From NCBI GenBank assembly GCA_951812775.1, contig OX638326.1, positions 3,715,001 through 3,779,000 on the forward strand: 64,000 nt of DNA, written 5' to 3'. The stretch comes from an uncultured Alphaproteobacteria bacterium. GTDB taxonomy: Bacteria; Pseudomonadota; Alphaproteobacteria; MPNO01; UBA2964. Of this stretch, positions 17,279 to 25,991 are shown piece after piece. The notes beneath the pieces are model-generated. The model ran no database searches. It was not told where the DNA came from and saw only the letters and a list, made by a program, of their open reading frames with translations. Position numbers and translations under genes: made by a program. The stretch's first letter is position 1. Every line of letters begins with the position of its first letter.

Positions 17279-18037
17279 CTAAATCGCGTTATACGCCCCA
17301 TCGACAAAGCAGTCATTGCCCGACATAAAACTCGATTCATCACTAGCCAGGAAGACGGCGGTTTTAGCAATTTCTTCTGGTTGACCAAGTCGCGCGGCCG
17401 GTAAATGTGGTCGGTGCCGATTTATCACGTCGTCCATATTCTTGTTAGCGACGAGCAGGCGCGGTGTTTCTATGGGTCCGGGGAGGATCGAATTGGCGCG
17501 AATGTTGTGCTCGGCATAATCCACGGCGACTGATTTCGATAGCATCCGTACAGCACCCTTTGAGGAACAGTAGGCGGGACGTTTCTTTGCTGCCCGCGCA
17601 CCATAAATCGATGAGATGTTGATGAAGGAACCGCTACCAGCATTGAGCATGTGCGGGATTGCGTATTTGGTCACGATGAACATGCCGGTGATGTTGACAT
17701 CAAAGGTCTTGCGCCACAGATCAACGTCAAGCTCATGCAGGGGCAGCAACGGATCTGTAAACGCAGCGGCATTGAAGACCACGTTGAGTTTGCCAAAAGC
17801 AGAAACCGTTTGATCAATGGCGGCTTTGACGGCCTCTTCATCATTGACATCACAAACGATCGCGATGGCCTTGCCGCCCGCGGCCTCAATATCTGAGGCC
17901 GTTTTCTTGACGTTCTCTTCGACGATATCGACGCAGGCAACGGCGGCACCTTCGGCAGCGAATAGTCGGGCAGTGGCTCCGGCGATGGCGCCGCCCGCGG
18001 CAGTGACAAAGGCTACTTTTTCTTCAAGGCGTCCCAT
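17279..18037 (-). CDS. Short-chain dehydrogenase/reductase (SDR array, copy 3)
   Basis: A 252-residue classical SDR: nucleotide-binding motif in VTAAGGAIAGATARLF (atypical TAxGGxIAGA rather than TGxxxGIG), acidic residue VDIVEE after strand 2 (prefers NAD), CDVNDEE, NAAA in place of NNAG, catalytic Ser in NISSIYG and YxxxK in YCSSKGA, and SILPGPIETPRL. It is the last of three tandem paralogs that share these unusual features, in an operon with a VOC gene upstream. The stop lies just inside the DUF3012 intergenic region. Substrate unknown. Confidence 0.9.
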   Translation of the reverse strand: MGRLEEKVAFVTAAGGAIAGATARLFAAEGAAVACVDIVEENVKKTASDIEAAGGKAIAIVCDVNDEEAVKAAIDQTVSAFGKLNVVFNAAAFTDPLLPLHELDVDLWRKTFDVNITGMFIVTKYAIPHMLNAGSGSFINISSIYGARAAKKRPAYCSSKGAVRMLSKSVAVDYAEHNIRANSILPGPIETPRLLVANKNMDDVINRHRPHLPAARLGQPEEIAKTAVFLASDESSFMSGNDCFVDGAYNAI

Positions 18038-18051
18038 GTGAACTCTCCCGA

Positions 18052-18810
18052 TCAGAACGCGGTATAGGCAGCATCGACCACCATATCCGCGCCGGAGGTG
18101 AAACTGGCATCATCGCTGGCAAGGAATAGGGCTGTTTGCGCGATTTCTTCTGGTTTGCCGAGTCTTTTCTGGTGGAGCCGTGGTCCGTGGCGTTCAATGA
18201 TGGCCTCGATAGACGGGTTTCGCGCTAGCAGGCGGGGCGTTTCAATCGGGCCCGGCATGATCGAATTGGCACGGATATTATCTACGGCGTAATCAACAGC
18301 GATGGATTTAGACAGCATGCGAACGCCGCCCTTTGCCGCGCAATATGCCGGGCGCTCCTTCGCTCCAACGACCCCATAGATAGATGAGACGTTAATGATC
18401 GACCCACCGCCTGCAGCCTGCATTTGTGGAATAACATGTCGTGCAACGATAAACATACCCGTCAGGTTTACATCGATCACCGATTTCCACATATCGACGG
18501 GCATATCTGCGAGCCGGTGGCGCTTTTCGGAATAAGCGGCAGCGTTAAAACAGACATCCAGTTTGCCATACTCCGTGACGGTTTTATCGACGGCGGCTTT
18601 TACCGCGTCGTCATTGGTAACATCGCACGTAAGGGCGAAGGCCTTGCAACCTGCCGCGTTAATATCAGCAGCGGTCTGGTTGACGTTTTCTTCGACGATA
18701 TCAACGCAACACACTGCAGCACCTTCGGCACCAAATAACCGGGCTGTGGCACCCGCGATGGCGCCCCCTGATGCGGTGACAAAGGCAACCTTTCCTTCAA
18801 GTCGTCCCAT
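18052..18810 (-). CDS. Short-chain dehydrogenase/reductase (SDR array, copy 2)
   Basis: A 252-residue SDR starting MGRLEGKVAFVTASGGAIAG. Ser in NVSSIYG and YxxxK in YCAAKGG form the catalytic set. The same NAAA and IAGA variants are present as in the two neighbours. The start at 18810 is chosen because it matches the paralogs and is preceded by a ggagcag site; an earlier ATG at 18864 would overlap copy 1. Closest to copy 3 by eye, so the array grew by serial duplication. Confidence 0.9.
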   Translation of the reverse strand: MGRLEGKVAFVTASGGAIAGATARLFGAEGAAVCCVDIVEENVNQTAADINAAGCKAFALTCDVTNDDAVKAAVDKTVTEYGKLDVCFNAAAYSEKRHRLADMPVDMWKSVIDVNLTGMFIVARHVIPQMQAAGGGSIINVSSIYGVVGAKERPAYCAAKGGVRMLSKSIAVDYAVDNIRANSIMPGPIETPRLLARNPSIEAIIERHGPRLHQKRLGKPEEIAQTALFLASDDASFTSGADMVVDAAYTAF

Positions 18811-18844
18811 TTTCTGCTCCCTGTTTCGAATGTTGTTTTTGTAA

Positions 18845-19603
18845 TTAGACTGCGGTGAAGCCACCGTCGACGAAGACGTCTGAACCGGTCATAAAACTCG
18901 ATTGATCGCTTGCGAGAAACGCTGCCGCATTGGCGATATCTTCGGGTTGTCCCAGTCGACCGATCGGGTGTAACGGCACCATTTTCTCGCGGACTTGTTC
19001 CATTGTCGGCGTTCGTGACAAAAGTCGGTTGGTTTCGATCGCCCCGGGCAAAATACTGTTGGCGCGGATATTGTCGTCGGCAAAATCAAGCGCGATAGAT
19101 TTGGTAAGTTGACGTACCGCACCCTTGGTCGCCATATAAGCCGGGCGTTGGGGCCAGGCAATGTGTCCAAAAGTCGATGAGATATTGATAAACTGTCCTC
19201 CATCGGCGGCCTGCATATGTGGGATTGCATGTTTAGACACTAGGAACATGCCAGTGAGATTGACGTCCATAACTTCCTGCCAGATTTCCAGTGGCATATT
19301 GGCGACCGTATGAAGTGGTTCCGAAGCTGCCGCGGCATTTACAACGACATTGAGAAAACCCACCTCCGAAGCAGTCTCGTCAACACAGTTTTTGACGGTG
19401 GTTTCGTCGGCGACGTTGCATATTCTGGCAATCGCTTTGCCGCCTGCATCATTGATGTCCGCGGCAGTTTGATTGACGGTTTCCTCGTTGACGTCCACAC
19501 AGCAAACTGCTGCTCCTTCCGCGCCAAATCTGCGGGCGATTGCACCCGCTATTCCGCCGCCCGCTGCCGTTACCAGCGCAGCTTTTCCGTCCAGCATTCC
19601 CAT
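18845..19603 (-). CDS. Short-chain dehydrogenase/reductase (SDR array, copy 1)
   Basis: A 252-residue SDR starting MGMLDGKAALVTAAGGGIAG. It contains VDVNEETV after strand 2, NAAAASEPLH, Ser in NISSTFG, YxxxK in YMATKGA, and SILPGAIETNRLLSRTP. It is the most diverged of the three and the first SDR after the VOC gene. The common 252-residue length and common insert around ETPRLL/ETNRLL mark them as one subfamily, with divergence concentrated near the substrate loop, as expected for related but distinct alcohol substrates. Confidence 0.9.
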   Translation of the reverse strand: MGMLDGKAALVTAAGGGIAGAIARRFGAEGAAVCCVDVNEETVNQTAADINDAGGKAIARICNVADETTVKNCVDETASEVGFLNVVVNAAAASEPLHTVANMPLEIWQEVMDVNLTGMFLVSKHAIPHMQAADGGQFINISSTFGHIAWPQRPAYMATKGAVRQLTKSIALDFADDNIRANSILPGAIETNRLLSRTPTMEQVREKMVPLHPIGRLGQPEDIANAAAFLASDQSSFMTGSDVFVDGGFTAV

Positions 19604-19641
19604 TCTACTCTCCCTGTTAAAGGCTTTCGCCTTTTTTGTGT

Positions 19642-20013
19642 TTATCCTCTGAATTCTATGGCTTCACCATCGGGACCCGCAAATACTACGCGACGCCAGC
19701 CAGTTTCGCGTTCTTCACGGGCACCCGTGTCATGGGGTTCGGTGAGGACCGGAATGCCAGCATTTCTTAAACGGTCAACGTCGTTATCAAAATCATCGAA
19801 TTCAAAACAAAAATGAAAGCCGTTCATTTTTCCTGAGCCGCAATGAACCAATTCAAGAACAGTGTTTCCGGAGCGGAGATAGGCAATTCGCATGCCGTCG
19901 GCGACGACCTGCTCGTTATAGAGTTCGCAGCCGAAATGCTCTTTGTAGAACGAGATCGACCGATCAATATCGACGACATCCAAAGCGACGTGATCTATTC
20001 GTTTAAACACCAA
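19642..20013 (-). CDS. Single-domain VOC / glyoxalase-like protein
   Basis: The 123-residue protein starts MVFKRIDHVALDVVDIDRSI and has the metal-ligand pattern of a one-module VOC fold: His in DHVALDV, Glu in VLELVHCG, His in GFHFCFEF, Glu in GEAIEFRG. It would dimerise to form the active site (methylmalonyl-CoA epimerase/glyoxalase I type). It is the promoter-proximal gene of the operon leading into the three SDRs. Confidence 0.85.
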   Translation of the reverse strand: MVFKRIDHVALDVVDIDRSISFYKEHFGCELYNEQVVADGMRIAYLRSGNTVLELVHCGSGKMNGFHFCFEFDDFDNDVDRLRNAGIPVLTEPHDTGAREERETGWRRVVFAGPDGEAIEFRG

Positions 20014-20216
20014 ATTTCTCCTGTAAATTTAAACAACAGCATTTACCGCAGCGGGGTGAGAGTCAAACCGGCTGGATGCAGAAGATTTTGTGACATTGTC
20101 AGAATCATATGTGACGGGTAAGGCTGATTTGACTATAAAGACTATGTCGGAAATCGTAGGGATCGTGCCATTCGGGGGAATAGCGCGGTCATTTCCCGGG
20201 AACGGAGAAGGTAAGA

Positions 20217-21008
20217 ATGAAAAAAGGAATTTTAGTTGGAGTCGTCGTGATCTTGATCGCTATAGTCGGCGGTGGAGTCTAAGTGTTCTTGAATGCAGGT
20301 GACTTGATCAAACAGGTTGTTGAAGAAGTCGGCTCCAAGGCGACAAAGACCAAAGTGACGCTAAACAAGGTTGACCTCTCTATTCAGACCGGTGAAGCAG
20401 CACTTAAAGGTTTCCGTATGGGAAACCCGGCCGGCTTTAAAACTGACAAAGCCATGAGCTTTGGCGCCGTAAGCGTAAAAATTGACACGGATTCGGTCAC
20501 CAAGGATGTGATCGTCATTAAGGAAGTCGTTATTTCCGCACCGAATATCACGTATGAATATGCGGATGGTAAGGCGAATTTCGATGTTATCCAGAAGAAT
20601 GTCGAAGCATTTGCCAAGGAAATGGGCGCTGGTGGTGGTAAGAAAGACGCCAAAGATGAAGGCGGCAAAAAACTCATCATCAACAATCTATACGTACGTG
20701 ATGGCAAAGTGGCCATCAGCGCAGGCCTTTTGGCAGGCAAAAAAATTACCGTGCCGTTGCCCACAATCCATCTGAAGGATATTGGCAAAAAAGAAAAGGG
20801 CGCTACTGCTGGTGAGGTTGCAAGTCAGGTGATGGAGTCGATCAGCAGTAAGATTGCCGGTGTTGGTAAGGCAGGTATGGATACTGCTGTGAAAGCCCTT
20901 AAAGGGGCCGCTTAAGGTGCCAAGAAGTTGCTCGAAGGTGGCGCTGATGGGGCTGGAAAGATGCTTGAGGGTACGACCAAGTCGATAAAGGGCTTGTTTG
21001 GCAAGTAG
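20217..21008 (+). pseudogene. AsmA-like protein gene with two in-frame TAA codons
   Basis: The frame begins MKKGILVGVVVILIAIVGGG at 20217 (N-terminal membrane anchor, RBS ggagaaggt), hits TAA at 20280-20282, then continues without shift as VFLNAGDLIKQVVEEVGSKA, VTLNKVDLSIQTGEAALKGF and FDVIQKNVEAFAKEMG. It reaches a second TAA at 20913-20915 and again continues in frame as GAKKLLEGGADGAGKML and SIKGLFGK to a TAG at 21006-21008. Homologs I recall have Tyr at the first stop position (a one-base change from TAT/TAC) and an uninterrupted GAKKLL...GLFGK tail. The body between the stops is intact. The protein would be an inner-membrane-anchored periplasmic AsmA/DUF748-like domain protein. Either a young pseudogene or stop read-through. 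Confidence 0.8.
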
Positions 21009-21093
21009 AAGCTTGATGGAATATGGCGGTTGCTGATGGGCAGCCGCCTAATTTCTATAATAATGGTCGGCAAGACCGGCCGGGGAGGTCTTC

Positions 21094-21879
21094 ATGGCGC
21101 CAGATGGGGTGCAATCGATCAACATTCCTTCTCTTCGGGGCAAGGTTAGTGAAGAAGAATGGGAAGCGCGGGTAAATCTCGCATGCGCCTACCGCCTGGT
21201 CGCGCATTATGGTTGGACTCATGTGATCGCAAACCATATTTCTCTTCGTGTTCCCGGTGACGACGAACACTTTCTGCTCAATCCATACGGACTTCTGTTT
21301 GAGGAGGTTACGGCCTCAAGCCTGGTCAAGATCGATCTTGACGGGAATAAGATCATGGATAGTGAGTTTGGTATCAATCAGGCTGGCTACGTCATCCATA
21401 GCGCTATTCATGGAGCACGCAAGGACATTACCTGCGCGATCCACACCCATACCGAGGCTGGAATGGCTGTCTCTTCCCAAAAGGACGGACTGCTGCCGTT
21501 AAATATGAGCGCAATCCGTTTTTATGGCCGAATCGCCTATCATGATTATGAGGGCGTAACGGTTGACGTTGAAGAGCGTGAGAACATCGTCAAACATCTC
21601 GGCGATAACTATGCCATGATCCTTCGTAATCACGGGCTACTGACCCTGGGACGCAATCTCGGTGAAGCATTCTATCTTATGTACAATTTAGAAAAGGCTT
21701 GCCGGGCACAGGTTGCCGCTATGGCGGGCGGTGCTGAGCTTGAGATACCGCCTGAACATGTTTTGCAAAAATCAGCAGAACAAAGCTGGCGGCCGAACAA
21801 TAACAATCCTGATGAGCATCCGGCCTGGCCTGCAATGATGCGTAAAATGGATCGGGTCGACCCGTCTTATCGGGAATAA
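21094..21879 (+). CDS. Class II aldolase/adducin family protein
   Basis: The 261-residue protein has the fuculose-aldolase fold. Zinc ligands are visible in AIHTHTEAGMAV (HxH) and in LRNHGLLTLG (third His), with the general NHISLRVPG phosphate/substrate loop near residue 50. Length and SLRGKVSEEEWEARVNLACA start match the adducin-like group of unknown substrate common in alphaproteobacterial catabolic islands. It is a single gene with its own promoter space, convergent with phyH. One of four class II aldolase genes in the window. Confidence 0.88.
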   Translation: MAPDGVQSINIPSLRGKVSEEEWEARVNLACAYRLVAHYGWTHVIANHISLRVPGDDEHFLLNPYGLLFEEVTASSLVKIDLDGNKIMDSEFGINQAGYVIHSAIHGARKDITCAIHTHTEAGMAVSSQKDGLLPLNMSAIRFYGRIAYHDYEGVTVDVEERENIVKHLGDNYAMILRNHGLLTLGRNLGEAFYLMYNLEKACRAQVAAMAGGAELEIPPEHVLQKSAEQSWRPNNNNPDEHPAWPAMMRKMDRVDPSYRE

Positions 21880-21894
21880 ATTTGCCGTGGTGAG

Positions 21895-22722
21895 TTAGGT
21901 TCTACCGCCAGCTTCGATTTTTTCTTCCGTAATCGACATAAATTTTTCGCGCGTTTCCATCATTGCCTTGATACAATCTGGATCCAGCTCTTGTTTTGGC
22001 ATCGGGTCGGCACCCCAGTATCCATATTTGTCCTCGCCACGGAGCAACATGGCCGTCGCGCCTTCGAACCGCGTTTCCCGAACGTGTGGTGCAACATAAT
22101 GAATCGAAAAGCCGATGCGGGGATGATTCGCATTATTTGGACCTGAACTATGCACCACACTTTCATGATGAAACACGACCTGGCCCGCCTTTAATTCAGC
22201 ATAGACCGCCTTATCTTCGGGAACGTCGATGACGTTCTGGCCCAACGTTGCCAAATTGTCCGGATGTGGACTGATTTCGTGCGTCGCAGTTTGCTTATGA
22301 GAACCAGAGATATATCGAAGGCAGCCTGATTCAACCGTTGAGTCATTGAAACCCAGCCAGGCAGTAACCGTTTCCGCTGGCTCGAACCCATAGACAAAAC
22401 TGTCCGTATGCCAGGAAATAAAACGAGGATCGTTGGCTTTTTTGGTGAAAAACGATGCGCCCCAACACAGAATATTCGGGCCGATTAAATCCTCGAGCGC
22501 ATCCAGCAGTTTTTCGTTGCTGACAACGTCGCATAACCAGGGGAAGGGCAGTTGTGCTTTGATCCGGAAACGGTTCTGAGGTTCTTCGCCCAGCTCCTGT
22601 TCAAGCGCATTAAACTTCTGCCAAAGTCCGGCTGCTTCGTCAGGCGTGTAGACGTCATATGGAAAAAGAAAGCCATCATCTTTGAACTGCTGGACCTGAT
22701 GGTTGCTGAGAGCATTAGGCAT
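21895..22722 (-). CDS. Phytanoyl-CoA dioxygenase (PhyH) family protein
   Basis: The 275-residue protein is a non-heme Fe(II)/2-oxoglutarate oxygenase: HxD motif in SWHTDSF (about residue 105), distal His in VVHSSGPN, and 2OG-binding Arg a few residues on in HPRIGFSIHYV. Typical PhyH start QVQQFKDDGFLF. It hydroxylates a small or acyl substrate. It is the last gene of the minus-strand operon acyl-CoA dehydrogenase, crotonase, phyH (14-bp gap from the crotonase). Confidence 0.9.
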   Translation of the reverse strand: MPNALSNHQVQQFKDDGFLFPYDVYTPDEAAGLWQKFNALEQELGEEPQNRFRIKAQLPFPWLCDVVSNEKLLDALEDLIGPNILCWGASFFTKKANDPRFISWHTDSFVYGFEPAETVTAWLGFNDSTVESGCLRYISGSHKQTATHEISPHPDNLATLGQNVIDVPEDKAVYAELKAGQVVFHHESVVHSSGPNNANHPRIGFSIHYVAPHVRETRFEGATAMLLRGEDKYGYWGADPMPKQELDPDCIKAMMETREKFMSITEEKIEAGGRT

Positions 22723-22736
22723 CGCTCGAATCCTTT

Positions 22737-23609
22737 TTATTTTCGCTTATAGGTACCAACGCCAGGTCGAAAGGTCTTTTCGTCCAGGAATTGCTTCATG
22801 CCTTCCTGACGACCTTTTTCTTTATCGACCCGTTGCAAGGCATCGCTCTTACAGCGCAGGTAATCTGCAGCTTGCTCCATATTCATGTCGCGGACTGAGC
22901 GTATCGCCTCTTTCGTATAGCGTATCGCCCAAGGGTTCTTTTTCAATAATTTTCGGGCAACCTTGAGGGTTTCGGATTTTAATTTGGCATGCGGTACAGA
23001 AAAATTGACGAACTTCATGGCCGCCGCTTCTTTGCCATTGAAGTTGGCGCCGGAAATTGAATACCACATGGCATCCCGAAAACTCATGACCTGATTGACA
23101 TTCCAGCCAACCAATCCACCGGGAATGTGACCCCAATTTATTTCTGAGATACCGAATGTTGCGGTATGCGAAGCGACCGCTACATCGCAGGAAACGATGG
23201 GCGTTAGCCCTCCGCCAAAGACAAATCCGTTGACCATTGCGATCGTTGGTTTCGGAAAGCCAATCAAGCGGTAGGAACGCCAACTTTCGGACGCAGCCGC
23301 GGCGCGGGACCTGGCGACGGGATCATTGGACAAGCCCCGGAAATAGGTCTTTAGGTCCTGGCCCGCACAAAATGCTTTGCCGGCCCCGGTTAGGACAAGG
23401 ACCTTAGTGTCGGGGTCAACAGCTAGTCTTTCCAGAGCGTCATCCATCTCATGATGGAGCTCGGGACTCATCGCATTTCTTTTCTCGGGCCGGTTAAGCG
23501 TCACAAAGGTAATGCCATCCTTGCGTTGTTCAACAAGCACATTCTTATATTTATATTTGGATGCCGTTTTGCGGGTGGGTGATTTTTTGGTGGCTGGTTT
23601 TTTAGCCAT
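22737..23609 (-). CDS. Hydroxycinnamoyl-CoA hydratase/lyase-like crotonase (FerB-like, copy 1)
   Basis: The 290-residue crotonase has oxyanion-hole motifs NAMSPELHHEMDDAL and FCAGQDLKTYF, NGFVFGGGLTPIVSCDVAVA, the catalytic Glu in ISEINWGHIPGG, and the family C-terminal EGMKQFLDEKTFRPG. The Tyr of the TYF segment and the SEINWG Glu match the feruloyl-CoA hydratase/lyase (HCHL/FerB) branch, which converts hydroxycinnamoyl-CoA to an aldehyde plus acetyl-CoA. It has a lysine-rich N-terminal extension (AKKPATKKSPTRKTASKYKY) absent from usual family members. Start at 23609 follows a gaggctaatcac leader; an upstream ATG at 23666 would overlap the previous gene. Confidence 0.85.
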   Translation of the reverse strand: MAKKPATKKSPTRKTASKYKYKNVLVEQRKDGITFVTLNRPEKRNAMSPELHHEMDDALERLAVDPDTKVLVLTGAGKAFCAGQDLKTYFRGLSNDPVARSRAAAASESWRSYRLIGFPKPTIAMVNGFVFGGGLTPIVSCDVAVASHTATFGISEINWGHIPGGLVGWNVNQVMSFRDAMWYSISGANFNGKEAAAMKFVNFSVPHAKLKSETLKVARKLLKKNPWAIRYTKEAIRSVRDMNMEQAADYLRCKSDALQRVDKEKGRQEGMKQFLDEKTFRPGVGTYKRK

Positions 23610-23637
23610 GTGATTAGCCTCTCTGTGTCTGATTTGT

Positions 23638-24795
23638 TTAGTATTCGCGAAGTACATTCCGGGCAATTACCATTTTCATGATCTCGGTGGGTCCTTCGGT
23701 GATGCGGAAACTACGCGCCTGACGCCAAAGTTTCTCTATGGGCAGGTCGGTTGTCAGCCCAATACCACCGTGAACTTGTAGGCATCGATCTGCGGCCCGA
23801 AAGCCTAGCTCATCAGCGTACATTTTCTGAATAAAGCCGTCGGTCCGGTCGACATTCCCTTCCGCTGCTCGGGAGGCGACGTTGAAGACCATGAGCCGCG
23901 CCGCCTGCAGCTCGACATAGGTATCGGTGATCATCCATTGCACAGCCTGGCGGTTTGCCAAGGGTTCACCGAATGTTTCCCGCTGTTTGGCGTACTCGCA
24001 CATAAGGTCGAGACAGCGCTGGGCCGTGCCGACGCCACGTGACCCATGTTTTAATCGACCATTGGCCAGAAAGCGTTGTCCTAAAGCAAAGCCCTGGCCT
24101 TCCTCACCGATGCGTTTTTCAACCGGAACGCGGACGTTCTCAAAGTGAATTTCGCAGGGCCAGTCGCCCATCATGGTTTCAAATTTGGTGGTGATGTTCA
24201 CACCCGGTTGATCCATGTCTACGAGGAACATTGATATTCCGCCACGCGAGCCTTTCTCACGGTCTGTTGCCGCAAGTAACTGACAAAAATCCGCTTCTTC
24301 TGCACCTGTAATGAAGCGTTTGGTGCCATTGATGACATATTCGTCGCCTTCACGTACGGCCGTCGTTCGCATGCCGCCAGGATCACCGCCCGCGTCTGGT
24401 TCCGTTTGACCAAAACAGGCTTCTTTTTCGCCATTCAGGACGGGGAAGAGATACAGCTCTTTCATTTCGTCGCTGAGTTCATAGAGAGGTGCGCGAACTT
24501 GAGGACCCATGATTCCGCCGAGGCCTCGGGTTGGAATGGCGATTGTCCGGCCAAACTGTTCCCATACAATGCAGAGCGAGATTAAGTCAGCGCCGACCCC
24601 GCCATATTCTTCCGGAACCTCCATTTTCCAGATGCCAAGCTCTTTGGCCCGCGCGTGATATTTTTCTCTCCATTCAGGCTTAAGCTCTCCGTCTTCACCA
24701 CAGGTTTCCATTTCGACGGGGATCATTTCTTCATCGACAAATCGTTTCATCGTGTTGCGAAAAAGCTGATGTTCTTCGGAAAGAGGAAATTCCAT
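23638..24795 (-). CDS. Acyl-CoA dehydrogenase (copy 1)
   Basis: A 385-residue flavoenzyme with the full ACAD fold: N-terminal helical domain (FPLSEEHQLFRNTMKRFVDE), FAD/substrate loop ACFGQTEPDAGGDPGGMRT, YVINGTKRFITGA, and a C-terminal helical domain with QVHGGIGLTTDLPIEKLWR and the catalytic Glu in RITEGPTEIMKM. It oxidises an acyl-CoA at C2-C3, passing electrons to ETF. First gene of the minus-strand operon and divergent from the acuI-like gene, so the 154 bp between them holds two promoters. Paralogous to the dehydrogenase at 25992. Confidence 0.92.
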   Translation of the reverse strand: MEFPLSEEHQLFRNTMKRFVDEEMIPVEMETCGEDGELKPEWREKYHARAKELGIWKMEVPEEYGGVGADLISLCIVWEQFGRTIAIPTRGLGGIMGPQVRAPLYELSDEMKELYLFPVLNGEKEACFGQTEPDAGGDPGGMRTTAVREGDEYVINGTKRFITGAEEADFCQLLAATDREKGSRGGISMFLVDMDQPGVNITTKFETMMGDWPCEIHFENVRVPVEKRIGEEGQGFALGQRFLANGRLKHGSRGVGTAQRCLDLMCEYAKQRETFGEPLANRQAVQWMITDTYVELQAARLMVFNVASRAAEGNVDRTDGFIQKMYADELGFRAADRCLQVHGGIGLTTDLPIEKLWRQARSFRITEGPTEIMKMVIARNVLREY

Positions 24796-24949
24796 CCTGT
24801 TGTCTCCCTGGCCGTATGTTTTGTTGTTGCCTGATGATCGGAGCGAGTTGATGGCTTGTCAATCCGCCGGGTGCAGATTGACCCTTCGTCTGGTCAGGTC
24901 TAGAAAAGATAAAGACCCTGATTAGGGGCAATGGAAGACAGGGAGAAAT

Positions 24950-25948
24950 ATGATGACGGACGGGTTCCGTGCCTTGGTTATTGATGAGGCGGAAAAAGGC
25001 GTTTCGGCGTCGATTCAGCAACTGACTGATGATCACCTTCCGGATGGTGATGTAACCGTCGCAATCTCTCATTCAACACTTAATTACAAAGACGGTATGG
25101 TCCTCAAAGGGATTGGCCGCCTCGTTCGAAACTACCCTCATATTCCCGGAATTGATTTTGCAGGGGTCGTCGAGAGCTCTACGTCAAATAGTTATAAACC
25201 CGGGGACAAAGTAGTTCTTACGGGCTGGCGTGTTGGTGAAGCCCACTGGGGCGGCTATTCACAAAAAGCACGCGTGAAGTCTGATTGGTTGGTGCCTTTG
25301 CCATCGGCAATGTCTGAACAGCGGGCAATGGCCATTGGAACGGCGGGTTTCACGGCAATGCTCGCGGTCATGGAGCTTGAAGCGCACGGCATTACACCGG
25401 ATAACGGTCCGGTGCTTGTAACCGGCGGCAATGGTGGTGTTGGCGGTGTGGCCATCGGAATTTTGGCGGGGCTCGGCTATGAAGTGCATGCTTCGACCGG
25501 GCGACCGCAGCTTGGAGATCATCTGAAATCGATTGGGGCGAGCGAAATTGTTCCACGTGAGGAGCTTGATGTTGTCCCTGAACGACCACTGGCTTCCGAG
25601 CGTTGGGCCGGCGTGGTTGATGCCGTCGGTGGCAACACGCTGGCGTCTATTTTGCCGCAGATGAAATATCGTGGCGCCGTTGCAGCTTGCGGTCTGGCTG
25701 GCGGCGCTGAACTGAACTCAACGGTCATTCCGTTTCTTTTGCGGGGTGTAAAACTTCTTGGCATTGATTCAGTCATGTGCCCGTTTGATCAAAGAAAGAT
25801 TGCTTGGGAACGGCTGGCAACGGATTTGTCTATGGAATCTCTTGATGCCTTAACCGAAATCGTGCCGTTGGGAGATATCCCTGATCTGGCAGGGAAAATT
25901 TTAAAAGGTGAAACGCAGGGACGCGTGGTCGTCGACGTCAACGCATAA
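24950..25948 (+). CDS. Acrylyl-CoA reductase-type MDR oxidoreductase (AcuI/YhdH family)
   Basis: The 332-residue zinc-free medium-chain reductase has the family signature LNYKDGMVLKG, GIDFAGVVESS, VLTGWRVGEAHWGGYSQ, TAGFTAMLAVMELEAHG and the NADPH Rossmann loop TGGNGGVGGVAIGILAGLG followed by ASTGRPQ. AcuI reduces acryloyl-CoA and related enoyl-CoAs with NADPH. Two adjacent ATGs (24950, 24953) could start it. It heads the plus-strand operon running to the FerB-like crotonase, so it probably reduces an unsaturated CoA thioester in that pathway. Confidence 0.9.
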   Translation: MMTDGFRALVIDEAEKGVSASIQQLTDDHLPDGDVTVAISHSTLNYKDGMVLKGIGRLVRNYPHIPGIDFAGVVESSTSNSYKPGDKVVLTGWRVGEAHWGGYSQKARVKSDWLVPLPSAMSEQRAMAIGTAGFTAMLAVMELEAHGITPDNGPVLVTGGNGGVGGVAIGILAGLGYEVHASTGRPQLGDHLKSIGASEIVPREELDVVPERPLASERWAGVVDAVGGNTLASILPQMKYRGAVAACGLAGGAELNSTVIPFLLRGVKLLGIDSVMCPFDQRKIAWERLATDLSMESLDALTEIVPLGDIPDLAGKILKGETQGRVVVDVNA

Positions 25949-25991
25949 GGCTAAAAACAATTAACGTCTAAGAATTAACAGGGGCACGAGG

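Noticed and set aside
20280-20915. Genome-wide recoding of TAA as a sense codon
   Set aside because: Other intact genes in the window (for example leuC and the SDR at 18052-neighbouring genes' convergent partners such as ribA with TAG and the FerA-like gene with TAA) end normally, and TAA ends genes such as the FerA-like synthetase just where homology ends.
24950-25948. DMSP degradation cluster on the basis of the AcuI-type gene
   Set aside because: No dmdA, dddP/L/Q or DmdB-type AMP-forming ligase is present nearby; the neighbours fit aryl-CoA chemistry better.
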